Origin: Isoetes taiwanensis
Taxonomy: Eukaryota > Streptophyta > Lycopodiopsida > Isoetales > Isoetaceae
Reading direction: 5' to 3'
DNA length: 64,000 nucleotides
NCBI GenBank assembly: GCA_021234155.1
Contig: JAJEKV010000002.1
Location: 5,530,405-5,594,404 of the forward strand
Position 1 is the first letter of the stretch, and each line of letters begins with the position of its first letter. The notes beneath the pieces were generated by a model that had not been told where the DNA came from, did not search any database, and saw nothing but the letters and a program-made list of their open reading frames with translations. This document shows positions 45,790 through 58,744 of the stretch, piece after piece. Made by a program: the position numbers and the translations under genes.

Positions 45790-46150
45790 CTTTGTTGCAG
45801 TAAGACCCATTGGATGTGTACGCGCAAAAGTCGGTGCTTTCGCGAGATCAACTGGACAAATCAGCGTAAGGAAAAAACAATTGGAGAAAAATTGGTGAGC
45901 CCATGCAGTTGGTCTCTCAGACACGCCAATTTTTGCGCAGACACGTCCAGTGGATCTCACTGGAGCAAAGTTGCTACAGCAAGATCCATTGGATGCATCC
46001 GGCACAGAGGTCGACGCTTCCGCGAGACCAACTGGATGCGTCAACATAAGGAAGAAAACTTTTAGCGGACGTGTCCAGTTGGTCTCGTGGACGCAGCGAT
46101 TTCTTCGCGGATGCTCCTAGTAGGCGATGCGAATGCGCCAAAATTTTTTT
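45790..46150. repeat. Diverged tandem duplication, period about 179 bp
   Basis: Unit 1 (from TAAGACCCATTGGATG, 45801) and unit 2 (from CAAGATCCATTGGATG, 45980) share GTCGRYGCTTYCGCGAGAYC, then CTGGAYRMRTCARCRTAAGG, then AGTTGGTCTC. The duplication is strongly diverged and the sequence unusually CG-rich for this part of the window. Confidence 0.7.
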
Positions 46151-49100
46151 TTCTGGCCAAGATATGAAATTGCAAAAAGTACATTTTATACTTTCAAAAT
46201 ATGTTTTTTCTAGAAAAATACGTATAGAAGTTTTGGGAAAAACGTCTGGAATCTATCCCTAAGGAACAATGGCACAATGAAACCTCAGGCCTCTACATTA
46301 GTCTCCCAACTAGTTTTCTGCATGTTTGTGAAAGAAAACTATGAATCCATGCCGCATCGGAGCCGGGGGAACAGGAATGGGATTCGTGAGAATGTTAAAA
46401 AATTGCTTGCAATTTTTTTGAAAACCTGCATTCTTGATGAAGTCAATGCAAACGTTGATGCATTGACGATAAAGGTCTCATACCTTAGGTTCATCAAGAC
46501 ATGAAGACACAATTTCCTGAATGCCATAATTGGAAGGGAAATACCATTGTCCAAATGTGACACATGCGAAGTTATTTGCAGGAAGCTGTTGAAAATCAAA
46601 GATGAGGCAGAAAGAAATATACTTCATGAGCAGAGAAGAGCACACAAAGTGGAACGAATTTTCTGTCATTCACAATACTGGTCATGGAGGGTGTACTCCC
46701 TTAAATATCCATGGGAAGCCGTATGTATCATTCACAACAACATGGATCAAATAAAACAATGATACCAAAATTGTAGCAATTAGTGAAGTCTCTTTGGTGA
46801 CCGGATAAATTGAAGGCATCTCTAGCAGGTGCTAACACACATGGGCATGGTAAGGGTGCGTACGTGAATTTCTCTCTAGACATTTCGTCAGATGACTAAA
46901 CTTTTTATGTTGGTTCTATAAATAGCATCTTGAACAGTTTCAGATGACTCCTCGCAACTAGACTAGGATAATTTTTTTTCTTATTTTTCATTTAGATACT
47001 AACATTTTCATGCTTCTGTCTATCCAGCCCGCGTTGAACGCTGCCAGAGAGTCCAAGAGTGAGTGCATCGACCTGTTGTTTTGGGTCATTGGAGGCTCCT
47101 CTAGGTTGTGGCAGGGTTTGCAAAGCTATAGATCTTTAGCGATGGCTCCTATGAGGACTTCCTGTGATCTGGTTAACCTTTGGTCGAGTCAGCCTTGCGA
47201 AGGTTTTAAACTCAAGAGATCTCTATTGTTCTAAGTTATTGGTTGGTCTGTATCCTTCTTAGTCTTGCTCCTTAGCTCCGAACATTATGCACGATTTAGT
47301 TATCTCCTAAGGTATGTGTTTACCTTATTGCTTTCTTCCCTTATTTAGCAGATTATGTGAAGGTTGCTTCATGCTTGAGCTTGATTGGGAGCCTCATCAA
47401 CCTTAACACTTATTTTAGAGCTACTTCATGTCTGTTAGTTTTTACCACGTTGTTCTAGAGCTACTTCATATTTATTAATTTACCATGCTTACACAAGCTT
47501 AGAGTTTTATTCAAAACTTTTGTAAAATTTTGTGTAATATAATTGTATGGATTGCCTGTTCAACTTGATATTTTCATAATCTGCATTTGACTATGCACAT
47601 GGAGGTATTGCAAGGATTGGTTGCATTTGTGCCATTTTCTAGTGATTTTTCAGTTTGTCACCTATGTAATCACCTTATTTCCAAAGCTCTCCTTAACTAG
47701 CTAATCTCTGGTATTAGCATGTAGTTCTAATTGTTTCTTTCGATTTGTGGATGAGTTTTGGATGAGAACAGAGGTTAGCTAGTTGGTTTCAAGATGTTAT
47801 ATTCAAATATACCTGTAATTGTTGGAGGTTTTGTGGGCTTTTGATAACAAGCTATAGTTATTGCGGGTGCATGTTTTACTTGCTAATGCGGTTGTCAAAC
47901 TGTTAGAATCTATTAGTGAATGTTGGATTTGGAACTCAAAAGCATTCTCAGAAACAGAGGTGTAGGCACCAAAAGAAAAAGTGCTACAAAAGGAAAAGTG
48001 GAGACTAGTTGTAGCTATATGTCTATCCATGATGTGCTTTGTAGCTATTTCTTTTCCCATCCAGTCAGCTTGATCCCAATTATGTGTTGTCAGTCTGTAA
48101 GTTGTAATTAACGATCGTGGAGACCTCTCGTCAACCTATTACCAGAATGTAGAATGTAGTTCTACCAGCTTGCCTCGTTCATAATTGATTACTTCTCTAA
48201 TTTAGGGTCTTTTATTCCTTCTAGTTTGAACATCTACAAGTTGCATAACTCTTTTAGCCTGCAAACTATTCCTTCTAGTCTGGCCATTACAAGTTGCATA
48301 ATTCTTTATAGCCTGTAAATACTGGATTTTAGCATGGCTCTGCATGTATAAGTTTGTATAAGCAACTGCTATTTATTTCAGTGCGTTTATAGGGGTTGCA
48401 CATAATAAGAATGGAAGTGTTTATACGGGCTGCACATAAGTAGAATCATGTGTTCGTATGTGAATCTCTAATGTAAGATTGATGATTTGGCCATAGTAAT
48501 TATGGGAGTGTACGTATATGGATTGCACATAAGTTGGGTTCACATATGGACCTCTGATGTGAGATTATCCTATTATGAATTATGCCATGGTGGTTTTAGT
48601 TGTGTTTGTCTTCCTTATGATTCGCATCATTCCAACAAACTACATGGGTCTCTCGGAACCACCACGTCATAAAAGAGTCGAGATACATGACTATAGTGAC
48701 TTCATGTACCATCTTGAATACCAAATACACACTAAAGGTTAATCCACAAGGACTAAGTGGGGAGAAAGTTTTATGGGAGCATTCAAGACATCAATATCAC
48801 AATGCATCAATAACACAAACAACGTTTTACCTGCTCCAGCACGGCCCCTGCATGGGTTAGGACTAAACTTTGACCATGCTTGATACATTTCTATATGCCT
48901 TTTCTTATACATACACGCCAAGTATACTCCTTAAGTTGCGACCCCGGAGTTACACGACACCCCGTCCCTCTGAAGATGGGTCATTCAATCATGATGCCAA
49001 TGCTGCGTAATATTACTACAATGCTTTACATGAAATAATCTCATAATATAGACTCTAGCAATATTAATACTTACCCTATGATTCCCATGCAGTATATACA

Positions 49101-52100
49101 TATAGCACACCCACATCAAATACCATTCTACTCCATCGGACGATAATAGCAAAAGACGGCTAATTATCTTCATAAATTCCAAGTAAATCACATCTAATAA
49201 ATCTAAGATCAGGCTCTATCGTAGACGGCTTTGAAGATAATGTAATTTCATGGATAATTCTATGATCAAAGACATCGAGTCATGGCTTTATACTTAAAAC
49301 TCTTACTACCAGCTAGGAACTTGGGTTTATAAATTATAAGGCTATCAAAGGCTTGACTATATTTCTAAGGTTTTGTTATTAATTTAAATTCAAGCTTAGT
49401 AAATTCACAGAAACAAGTCTTAGAATTTCCGGAGGAAAAAACCAAGATCACAAAGCATTAGTCGACCTGCAGAAAAAATGGTTTCTACTGAGGACTGAGA
49501 TAAGATTGGACTTGCAGTGTGTGACAACTAAATTTCATAGTCAAAGGCCGGATTTTCGAGACCCAAATCGATAGCAGGTACTTAGAGGACAGATTGCAAC
49601 TAGCTCCAAGCTACGGTTTCTACCTCTTGTGCTTCACATACAGTAACAAGTAACAGTCAGACATAAGCAATCAAAACCCCACCTTTTTCAAATTTCTTTG
49701 CCCCTTCTTCCTTCCTTTCTTTAGCTCAGCACTTCCAGTCTTCAACTCCTTTTGGTGCTTCTAAAACCATGCCTCTTTCTTTATAGTTTTCTACAGCCAA
49801 AATTGGAGGTATCCATGGTAATTGCTATACTTTTACTTCTGATAATTATAGAAGTTCCCCACCTTTCGGGGAAAAAAAGATAACCTCGGCAATAGGAACC
49901 AAAAAAGAAAAGTGCTATGGCTCCTCCATCTCTATCAAGATCTTCAAACTCACCTCTTCACACTCACCTCAGTGCACTACTACATGTGGATAATTCAGGT
50001 GCTATAGACCTTATCGAAAATGCAAATATCACCCACCAAAAGAGCACCTAAACAATCGAGAGTGAAATTAGATATTATTCAATTACAAAACCTCTTGTGT
50101 GCTCAAAGTTCAAAGATATGGAGAGGCTCTACGGTGTCCCAACCTTTGAATCTCAAGAAAGAGCTCTAGTCATTGCAATTTTGTTAAAGGCAATTTCAGA
50201 TAAGGTGTCAGGCGCATCATATGATAGAGTGGGCCACTTTGTGCCAGAACCGTCTAAATTGATTTAAACTATCAACTGGCCTCTCATTTAATGTTTCCTC
50301 ATCATCCCTTATTCATAGCAATTTTCCTCACTTTGTTTTCATCTCATTTCTGCATATGTCTTCTGCATCACTTTACACTTAGCTTGAGTGCTTTCAAAAA
50401 GGGAATACCTGCAGCATTTTATCCAGGGATAAAGCATGCATGGCAATACGTCCAACATGACCATATCAAATATATGATATAAATGCTCGGTTATCAAATC
50501 TACATACTTCTAACATTTTTGAATTGAAAGATTCGATCTTCTACCAGTGAGGGCTGATAATAGGTCTGGATTCCTAGTGAGGTGTTTCGTGGCTTCAGAT
50601 TCATCCCCGTTGAAGTTGACTGTTTTGCCGTTAATATCACTTGACTTTTCTTCTCCTCCTTGCATTTGGACCCATACAGTCCTTTTCCTGACAATACTAG
50701 CAGTTAAATAGCTGAAATTTTGTTATGCTTTCTGATCTCTACTAGCTTCTAATCTCGTCTTTTTATCAGGTCCTCAAATATATCCATCATTAGCCTACTT
50801 CCCCATTCCTTTGCCTCTACTCCAATTCTTCTTGTTACAGTAGATTGGCCATTTTGGCCGTTGATCTTCTTGATTTTACAGAATTAATATGATATGAGGA
50901 AGGAAAACTAAACAAGATATCTTGAGTGAATGAGCTGCTTCTCAAAGAAGACCAGATGCATATTGCCAATTAAGAGCTATAGACAGAACATAGCATTTGG
51001 GTTATGGCATTAGCTTTTTCTAGCGGAACATCTGTTGTATAATGGAAGTAGATATTAAGATAAACAAAATCAGGCATGTTTAAACAATTTCATGCTCAAC
51101 CAATGGAAATAAATACTTGTCATCAGTACAGGAACAGAAAGCGGCACAAGGACAGAATAGTACCTACAAAACACATGTCAAACATAAAGATTATCCCTTT
51201 CAGGAAAATAATTAAATCAAATGCACAGTTTACAAGCTTAATCCTGCAGTATGAATTCTATTGATTAGACCTATCATCATTTATGATGCCTCATCATTTA
51301 TCATCATTCCAATGAGTTGTCTCAAGAAATATTTTTTATCGACTGCTATCATTCTTTATTTTAAGCATTAGTTTGAAACAGACTAGACATACAGCAAAAT
51401 CTAGTAAATAGAGTGTACCAGTCATCTCTGATTAGGTCGAGAAGTAATATCCCTGAAGGAGGAAGCATCTTCGAGACAATTGCTGTCCATAAGAAGGATA
51501 GGAACAACAATATTCCTGTTCCAAGAAGGAAAATGCCATAGGAATATGGAATAGTTTGATATGTACATGACCACTAGCTTGATTTTTGATGTTGTGCTGA
51601 GGTAGAAGGCCACTAGTTCCCATAGATGAAGTAAGTTTTAGACAATCATCAACCTAGAAAACAGTTCGAAAAAACAGTAGAACATAAAGTCAAATGTAAT
51701 GCATACTTACACAAATGATCTACAGCCTGAGGTGTAAATGCACCCTATCTAGTTTATAACACTACTATTCTGCCACTAAAACATAGAACTAATACAATTG
51801 GTTTTCGACAACCAATCTCCACATATGATATTAATACAAAAGTGGCTAGAAAGGCACATCAGGTTAGATCCCTTTAAGAAAGATTCAGAAACAACAACTA
51901 TCAAGTTTCAATCGGACAATTTAAGACGTCTTTGGAGATTGAGACTAAGAATTAATATCAAAAAAAATAATGCCTGCTGTTTGATTTGGATATGGTTGAG
52001 TCTGAAGAGCGTGTAAATAAGAAGCCCCGAAGGTCCAAGGCAAGTAGAGATAAGTCGCAGTTAAGAGAAAGCCATGACCGGGAAAATGATGATATTCAGC

Positions 52101-52429
52101 ACTTGTATAAATGAAGTCTCAATCTTAAGGAATAGAGCAGCAGCAGGTGGTACCGAAAAGTAAAACAATCAGCCATGATAAACTCTTTCTAGCTTGCTGA
52201 TAGCTAAAATGAGGCAAACCACAGAACCAAATATGAGCAGGATATGTACCCATCATCTTGAGAACTGTCCACTTGTGAATCTCCACACGTTCAATCATTC
52301 CTCAGCTACTTCGCCAAGAAAATGAAATCATTGTAAGAGCAAAATATGGAAAACTGCATCCAGTGTCAATTTATTATGATGGAGAAGCAAAACTAACATG
52401 CCTGAAGCTTTTTGCTGCTGAAGCGAGAT
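46151..52429. other. Long spacer without a recognised gene
   Basis: Frames are short and show no domain signature. There are small diverged tandem duplications: period about 39 bp near 47412-47490, about 54 bp near 48213-48320 (TATTCCTTCTAGT ... AAGTTGCATAA), and repeated GCACATAA phrases near 48398-48530. I see no tRNA, rRNA or LTR structure. Confidence 0.4.
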
Positions 52430-52570
52430 CTAGACTCAAACCAAATAAGTTTTGGATTTAATTTTTCTACTACGGTAAAAGTGGCAACATGTGGAAGATA
52501 ATTTTGCTTCCTTGGCAGAAAGTAAAGATCTGTGGAAAATTAAAACCCCTTAGAGACTAATGGCGAGATG
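52430..52570 (+). mobile_element. Small L1-type RT remnant
   Basis: Plus-strand reading NKFW then KSGNMWKIILLPWQKVKICG resembles the L1 segment after the RT palm (FLWGG...KIHWVSWEKVC). It is short and degenerate. Confidence 0.4.
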
Positions 52571-52889
52571 CTGCCTGCGATACATATAAATAAGCCATCC
52601 ATTGTACGAGCAATTGGAAGAAATGGTTCGGAACAATAGTGTTCCCTCATACAGATTGCCCTTGACTCCTTTATGGCATCTGTCACCGTTATGAATTGTT
52701 CCCATTTGATATAGCTTGGCATCCGCCTCTTCTGGCTTAGTTGGGCGAGTCTATTTCTTGATCATGCCTTGTTAGGTGAGTCTATCTCTTGATCGCCAAT
52801 CCTGGATCTTTGCAGCTAGTATTTTTAGGGTGATGCAGGATACGATAAGAGACCCTTTTTATGTGTCTCTATTCCTTTGAAGTTGGACA

Positions 52890-53380
52890 GATGAATGCCC
52901 TTCTCACATGTTATTCTCCCATGTTATGGCAGTTATTGTACCAGATGCTTTTATGATGCTCTGAAATACAAACCTGTTAGGGACCATACCATTACCTTGC
53001 ATCTTTTCAAAATATTCTAAGGCAGTTTTTACCATGTTGTGCAAATCCACAAATCATCATATACCATGACACTACATCTTGGTATTGCAATTGATCGAAG
53101 CCACTCTCCGTGCCTCCTCCAAACACCCATATCTGGTATAATTGTCTTCCAACAACCACCTCAGATATTAGCCCATTCTCTATTGATATATTCATGGAGT
53201 CTTCTGTCCTGTTCAATGATTTGGAATATTTGAAAATGTAAACTTGTCTGCATTCCTGCCATCTAATTTAAAAAGCGACCTTACCTTCCCCAGGCTTAGT
53301 ATTGCCATCAATGATTGCATTCCATGTATGCTAATCTCGCTTTAGGGTTTCAATAACGACATCATTTGGCTTCAACAAAT
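52890..53380 (-). pseudogene. PPR-protein relic
   Basis: The minus frame at 53007-53216 ends DVVSWYMMICGFAQHGKNCL, the classic start of a PLS-type pentatricopeptide unit (D-x-VSWN-x-MI-x-G-x-AQ-x-G). After a frameshift it continues EYFEKMQGNGMVPNRFVF, the second half of the unit. Upstream, TWNAIIDGNTKPGEG and DKFTFSNI come from neighbouring repeats. PPR proteins bind organellar RNA. This fragment has two to three repeats, frameshifts and stops, so it is a pseudogene. No 35-residue repeats are seen beyond it. Confidence 0.65.
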
Positions 53381-54111
53381 AGACGAATCAGATGGTTAGC
53401 AAAACCAGGAAAAGAATGGAGCCCACTGTAACTTATCAGAAACTGCACATGCCTTGCACGTACAGGTGTAGTTGATTCAACTCTAGTAGGTCTCTACTTT
53501 ACTAAAGAAAAGGGCCAGACAGCTCAAATTAACTGAAACCTATGCAGATGTTTTCTGAAATTAAAAATCAGATAATGAAACCTTATAGCAGCCTAACAAC
53601 ACAGCGTTTAAAATTCAAAAAATGCCAAGGAAAAAAATAAGGGAAATTGCAAGGAAGCATGTATGTATGTATTACCTGACCAGACTCTGAAAGATAGATA
53701 GGGTGTTACTTGATTGTGCTCAAGAGATATAGCAAATACAGTGCTTATGTCTGGAAAATCAGCTACCATAAGAATGAGAAAACTTATAAAATACTTGGTT
53801 ACGCAGGACATTTTCACTCTCGTTGATATCTTCATCATTATTGCCTATGAGCAGAGCTGTGCTGAGGCTTAAAAAGGTGAACCATATGCCAGCTTGATGC
53901 ATGTTAAAAAGGGTACAGAATTATATCTATTAGATCCCTACATACCAACAAAATCAGTTCAGAAATTATGCAGAAACAATCATGGAACCTGCGTCATCCT
54001 TCTCATAACACATACACTGATTGATTTCACATTTTGCACTAGAATCAAAAGTATCTATTCAACTGCTATGACTATGTACCAGCATTCATTGTGTGAGCTA
54101 ATCTATATAAA
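53381..54111. other. Spacer
   Basis: No recognised gene or repeat. Short frames only. Confidence 0.4.
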
Positions 54112-54200
54112 GACCGAATGCTTATTGACGTAACAGAATAATCATAAGACATGTTAGTATAATCTCCAAGGCTCCTCCAGCCTTGTGGCTGGAGTCTAAG
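54112..54200. repeat. 89-bp sequence duplicated at 63599-63687
   Basis: Near-identical to 63599-63687 with one mismatch (C at 54121, G at 63608). It includes the small hairpin GGCTCCTCCAGCC ... GGCTGGAG. Here the sequence continues TCCAGCAATCC; in the other copy it is replaced by GGTTAATTCGCAC. Confidence 0.9.
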
Positions 54201-54454
54201 TCCAGCAATCCAACGTAATTTGTAGGACAACATATACTTAGCTGAAAGATCGTTATATACACAACAGAGCTGCCAGAACGACGCCATACATGGAAAAATA
54301 GAAAAGAGGAGAGGCGGATAACGGGTGCCGCGATACGAATTATTATACAATATAAGTAATTTCGCCTTAATTTGGCGGACCTAATTTTCCGAATTTTGGC
54401 GGACCTAATTTGGCGCAACGAAGAGAGAAGAACGGGCGGACCAACTAGCATGGT
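54201..54454. other. Spacer with a short tandem repeat
   Basis: TTGGCGGACCTAATTT-type words repeat near 54373-54415. No gene. Confidence 0.5.
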
Positions 54455-54531
54455 CCGAGGTTATGGGGAAAACCAAATAGATGGTACTTTTGGTTTTGGT
54501 TTGTGGCATCTATTTGGTTTTCTCCATGGCC
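54455..54531. repeat. Inverted repeat, arms about 24 bp
   Basis: GGTTATGGGGAAAACCAAAT with AGATG (from 54457) and CATCTATTTGGTTTTCTCC with ATGGCC (to about 54531) are nearly perfect reverse complements around a 23-nt loop. Confidence 0.75.
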
Positions 54532-55574
54532 TAGGGCCATCTTAGTATCATCACCAGCCTTCGGATTTACCAGGTCCTTTTCTATTCCTTCATTTTTCTG
54601 CCTTCATATTTTTGCATGCAACTCCATCTCATTTTTCGCTCTTTCAATTTCTATGTAGACTTCAATCTCTTTGTTATGAGTTCTTATATCCTAAGAAGAT
54701 CTTGAAGAATCTTACATCTACTTGTGGTGTATGCTCTAACTAGGTTTTAAGCATGTCAACGATGAAAATTACATTGTATGTCTTTGTTCCCTTACTATTG
54801 TCTCTATTATCGTGTTAGACTTAAAATGGCTTGTCCTTACCCTCTTTCCTAGTATCTAGTCCTAGACCTCAGTTTGGAGCATAGCTTGAGCTACTATAGC
54901 ACAACTGAAGTATCATGGCAGACATGCTCATAGAACATTAGAAACTTAAGGAATATCTTCAAATGTAGTAAATTTCTTGTGGCATATAGAGATAGAGAGA
55001 TATGTAATATGTAGTAGGAAACATGCTAATGCTTTTCACTTCCAAAATGTCTTGTGAAAGAAGAGTTTGAGAAGTTTAGACAGTATTGATATTTATATTG
55101 TATCTCTAGAGTTTGAGGAGTTTTAGATATCATTTTGATCCTAGATATAGATTTTGAAAAGCCTTGGATAGATATCTGGTCTCTATGTTTGGTTACAATC
55201 ATATTAGACATATATAAACTCGTCTTATTTGTTTGATGACGTTGAGAAGTTTGTGTTAAGAAGAAGGTGGCCTCCCAATCTTATGGTTGTATTTAACCTC
55301 TTCATTGGTTCTCCTATTTGTAAGGAGCTTTCTAAAATAATATCATTGTACTTAAGTAAGCACTATGCTTAGCCATGATGTGCTTAGCTATGTCAATGTG
55401 ATATGGTTTAAATTGAAAGCAGATTGTTAGCCTCGCCTTCATTTTAGAGGGATTAAGAAAAAGCACATCCTCCTTCGAATTGTTTTTGCGTTATGGGTTG
55501 CCCTCAAGGCTAAATTGTAGTACTTTTCTTCATATAAATACTTATAAAGACCTTATTCAAAAAAAAAAAAAAAT
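54532..55574 (+). other. Spacer ending in poly(A), possible retroposed end
   Basis: No coding similarity. A run of 16 A at 55559-55574 follows TTCATATAAATACTTATAAAG, a layout like the 3' ends of LINE insertions elsewhere in the window. The 5' limit and target duplication were not found. Confidence 0.4.
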
Positions 55575-56325
55575 TGATATTGTTGTTTTTCGACATTATA
55601 AAAGTACTCGATTCATAAAAAACAACAATATTTGATAGAATAATGTTTTTTTGGCATAGAAGAGAAAATTAGTAACTAGGAGACTCAATTGAAAAAAAAA
55701 AAATTTGAGACACCCAATTGCAAAACTTGATAGCATGATTATAAGCTTTCCATTTAAATAGAAACCTTACTTGATTGTAGATGATCGAATGAAAAATTTA
55801 GTGAAAGAAGTGGGTGAGATCTTAGTTTAGTACCATTCAAATCATTCTTAAATTTACTTTGCTAATTTCGAGGTTGAGACTGAGGTCTTCTTTTGTGCAT
55901 GTTCTTCTTCCATTCAATCCATACTATTGCCCATTTTGAACATCTTTTTGAAAAGCAATTATATAGGCAGCTTTAAGAGTAGACTTATTTTGGTGAGCCC
56001 AGAAGCTATTTTGGAACTTTTCTAAGGGCGTTAACTGATTATCAATACTTTGTACATAAGAATACAACTATCAACAAAAAGATTTGTATTATGAGATCCA
56101 CATGAAACTTATTGCAGAGACTCTGGTCAAACAAACAATAAAATTAATTGTTTAGCTCGTTTATCAGGAAATCATAAAGGGTAAATCGAATACCTGGTAT
56201 ATGCTTGTTTTTGCAGGCTATAGTTTTAGGGTGACTAAGAACCTTGCTCGCATAATGAAGTACCTTACATATCCCTAAACAAATCGCCTAGAGGCAGCGA
56301 ACTACGATTTTGTTTATATATGAAC
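55575..56325. other. AT-rich spacer
   Basis: No recognised gene. A possible 10-bp target site TTGTTTATAT at 56310-56319 recurs at 61207-61216, flanking the L1 fragment. Confidence 0.45.
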
Positions 56326-56407
56326 AAAATATCCAAGTAGGTAAGGAATAAAAATAGAGATTCCTTCTCTCTCTCTATTTTTATTCCTTACCTACTTGGA
56401 TATTTTG
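56325..56407. repeat. Perfect 36-bp inverted repeat at the L1 5' junction
   Basis: Arms 56325-56360 and 56372-56407 are exact reverse complements (CAAAATATCCAAGTAGGTAA ... and its complement) with an 11-nt pyrimidine loop. The right arm reads into the L1 reverse transcriptase frame. Confidence 0.93.
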
Positions 56408-56835
56408 GTGAAGGAATTGGAAGCAAGAGGCATGGTAAATGGTTTAACTCTTCCAGGTTCAGACCGAAGGCTGACAATAATGCAATATGCGGATGATACT
56501 TTCCTTTTCTTAAGATATGATGACAAGAGTTTTGAAGCCTTTCAGGAGGCACTGGGTTCCTTTTTTTCTATAGCTGGAATAGAAATAAACCCAGCCAAAT
56601 GTGCTGCTATATGGCCATTTGATGGGGTCGTCGATGCAAGGGTTAAGGCATGGAACTTTCATACAATCGCTGCCTCAGAGACGGTGAAACTTTTGGGTAT
56701 GCCTCTTAATCTGGCAGAAAATCTAAAAGGTCTGTGGTCTCCAATTGTAGAAAAGATTCGAAAAAAGGTCAATTTTCTGCAAAGCTCTCTCAACTATGGG
56801 ACGTGTGACAGTAGCAAATGCAATCCTCAACGCCA

Positions 56836-57880
56836 CTCACAACATGGAAATTGGGTCGTTTTTTTTGTCCGAAGATGAACCATATGTTGCCACGTGGCAT
56901 ATCGCTACAACACGGAATGGAAAGTGAGAAGACCATTCCGCGACCACCAAAAATTACAGGTTATTCCCGGTTACACAATTTTTTAACAAATATGACAGAG
57001 ATGTGTTGTAGAGCTAACTCTGTGGGGTTTGAACCCACGGAACCAAGAAGACAACCTACAAATCAAAACTGCAAGAAGCTTTGTCTTGGCATGCAAAAAC
57101 TCCTAACATGCATGTCGCCGTGATTTTTACCAAAACAAATGCAAACAAGTTGATGCAAAAGTGAGCAAACGGGATGATGCAAATAACCTCCGGAGATTGT
57201 AAGACAAAATGCAAAAATGTGCATGATTTTAAAAGATCGAGGCCAAGAACAGAGTAATATGAAAAACAGAGAGGTTAATCAAAGGACAAAAAAAGAGACC
57301 TACAAAAGTTTTAACAAAGAAAGCATAGGCAGATTTGAAGGCAAGAAGCACCAGAATAAAGATTTTGAAGCTCGTAGCCAGTGCCGGAGTATGTTGAAGT
57401 AGAAAGAAGAAGGAAGCCGAGGACTCTCGAAAAATCTGCCCTGCTCTTTGCCATGCCGCAGATCTTACATCAAAAGATCACAAAGCGGCACCATAGTCGA
57501 CGTTGTTCACCGGTTCTCATTGCCATAGCTACAAAAAGAACGCCAAACGCCATTTTCGGGTACCAAAGAACCGCCAAGCCGGTTCTCATCGCCATAGCCG
57601 ACGGCTCAAAGAATCGCCAAGCGCCAGGCCATAGCCGCACCTCCTCCGGCTGAAGCAAAAAAAGCCACAAAAAACTCCTACCGACGTTGTTCACGGTTCT
57701 CATCGCCATAGCCACAAAGAACTGCCAAACGACATTTCCAAGTACCAAAGAACTGCCACTCGCCATAGCCGACGGCTCTCAAAGAACTGCCAAGCGTCGT
57801 GCCATAGCCGCACCTCCTCCGATTGAAGCAAAAAAAAAAAGCCAGCGAAAAAAACTCCCAATTTCCATGTTGTTGTGGCG
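56836..57880. repeat. Inverted-repeat-bounded block within the L1
   Basis: CACAACATGGAAATTGGG at 56836-56853 and CCCAATTTCCATGTTGTTGTG at about 57857-57878 form an imperfect inverted repeat of about 30 bp that also reaches into L1 sequence (GCCAC). Between them lie about 640 bp without a recognised gene, then the 184-bp tandem repeat. Either a foldback transposon or an inverted duplication of L1 sequence. Confidence 0.6.
57498..57865. repeat. Tandem duplication, period 184 bp
   Basis: Unit 1 57498-57681 and unit 2 57682-57865 both begin CGACGTTGTTCAC and share CATAGCCGACGGCTC, GGCCATAGCCGCACCTCCTC (TGCC- in unit 2) and an A-rich end (GAAGCAAAAAAA). Within each unit the word TCATYGCCATAGC recurs, so there is a shorter inner periodicity. 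Confidence 0.85.
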
Positions 57881-57985
57881 GTGCCCACTGGTCCCATTCC
57901 GGTGGGACCCGGTGACCAGCTTCCCGGCCGCCGGTCGCGGACCCCACCGGTCCACACCGGAATGTGGTCCCAGGTGGCATGCCGC
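57881..57985. repeat. GC-rich nested palindromes
   Basis: CACTGGTCCCATTCCGGTGG at 57887-57906 pairs with CCACACCGGAATGTGGTCCC at about 57952-57971 around a GC-rich centre. Strong secondary structure is expected. No frame or domain. Confidence 0.6.
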
Positions 57986-58744
57986 CATACATCTACTATT
58001 CGTCGGCAATTTTGGCGCAAAAATATGTATATGATCAAATTCTGGTAATTATCCGTAAGTTCATATGGGGAAAAAAAGCAAAGGTAGCATGAGCAGAAAT
58101 GTGTCGTGATAGGAAGGACGGGGGGCTAGGTTGTAAGGACCCAATGGTTTAGGCAAAAGCTCTAGTGGCTAAATTTGTTTGGCGGGCTATTCCAATTACG
58201 CATCACCAAAGAATTGATCTAGTGAGATTTTGGCTCCAACAAGGCAAGATAAGGGTAAACCCTCCATCCCTAGGGATGAGACCGGTCTCTTTTCTATAAG
58301 TTCAATTTGGGGTCCGGGCACATCCCGGCTATGAGAAAAATTTTGGGAGCTTGGCGAGAAGTGCAAGATTTGTTTCAAGTGGATGATGCTCAAGGGGAAT
58401 GTCTGATGTCTGCCTTTATTTTGGAATGTACGGAATTTGGGAGAAGGACCAGCTTACCGCCTAATCGGGTTCACCCTCGTATCTTTGTTAAGTGGCATGG
58501 CGGGAGTAACTAAGGTGGGGCACTTATGGGAAAGTGACAGATGGATTTCATGGACCAGACTGAGAGCCCTCATACCTGCTATAGGGGTAGGGGATAGAAA
58601 GGTATTTAAAAAGATAATGAGGAATGTTAACATGCTCTCAGGGAATGCAGGGCCGGAGAAAAGATGGATATGTGGGGATGAAGATGGTTATAAGGTCAGG
58701 AAAATATATGGTTTGCTAATGCCACCACCTCCACTAAAGGCTGC

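Noticed and set aside
56990-57045. tRNA-like T arm (GTGGGGTTTGAACCCAC region)
   Set aside because: A T-arm-like stem and loop can be drawn on either strand, but no A box, anticodon arm or acceptor stem sits at the right distance, so it is not called a tRNA gene.
57470-57992. Overlapping long minus-strand frames
   Set aside because: They arise from the 184-bp tandem repeat with repeated CATAGCC words; no domain and no independent coding evidence.
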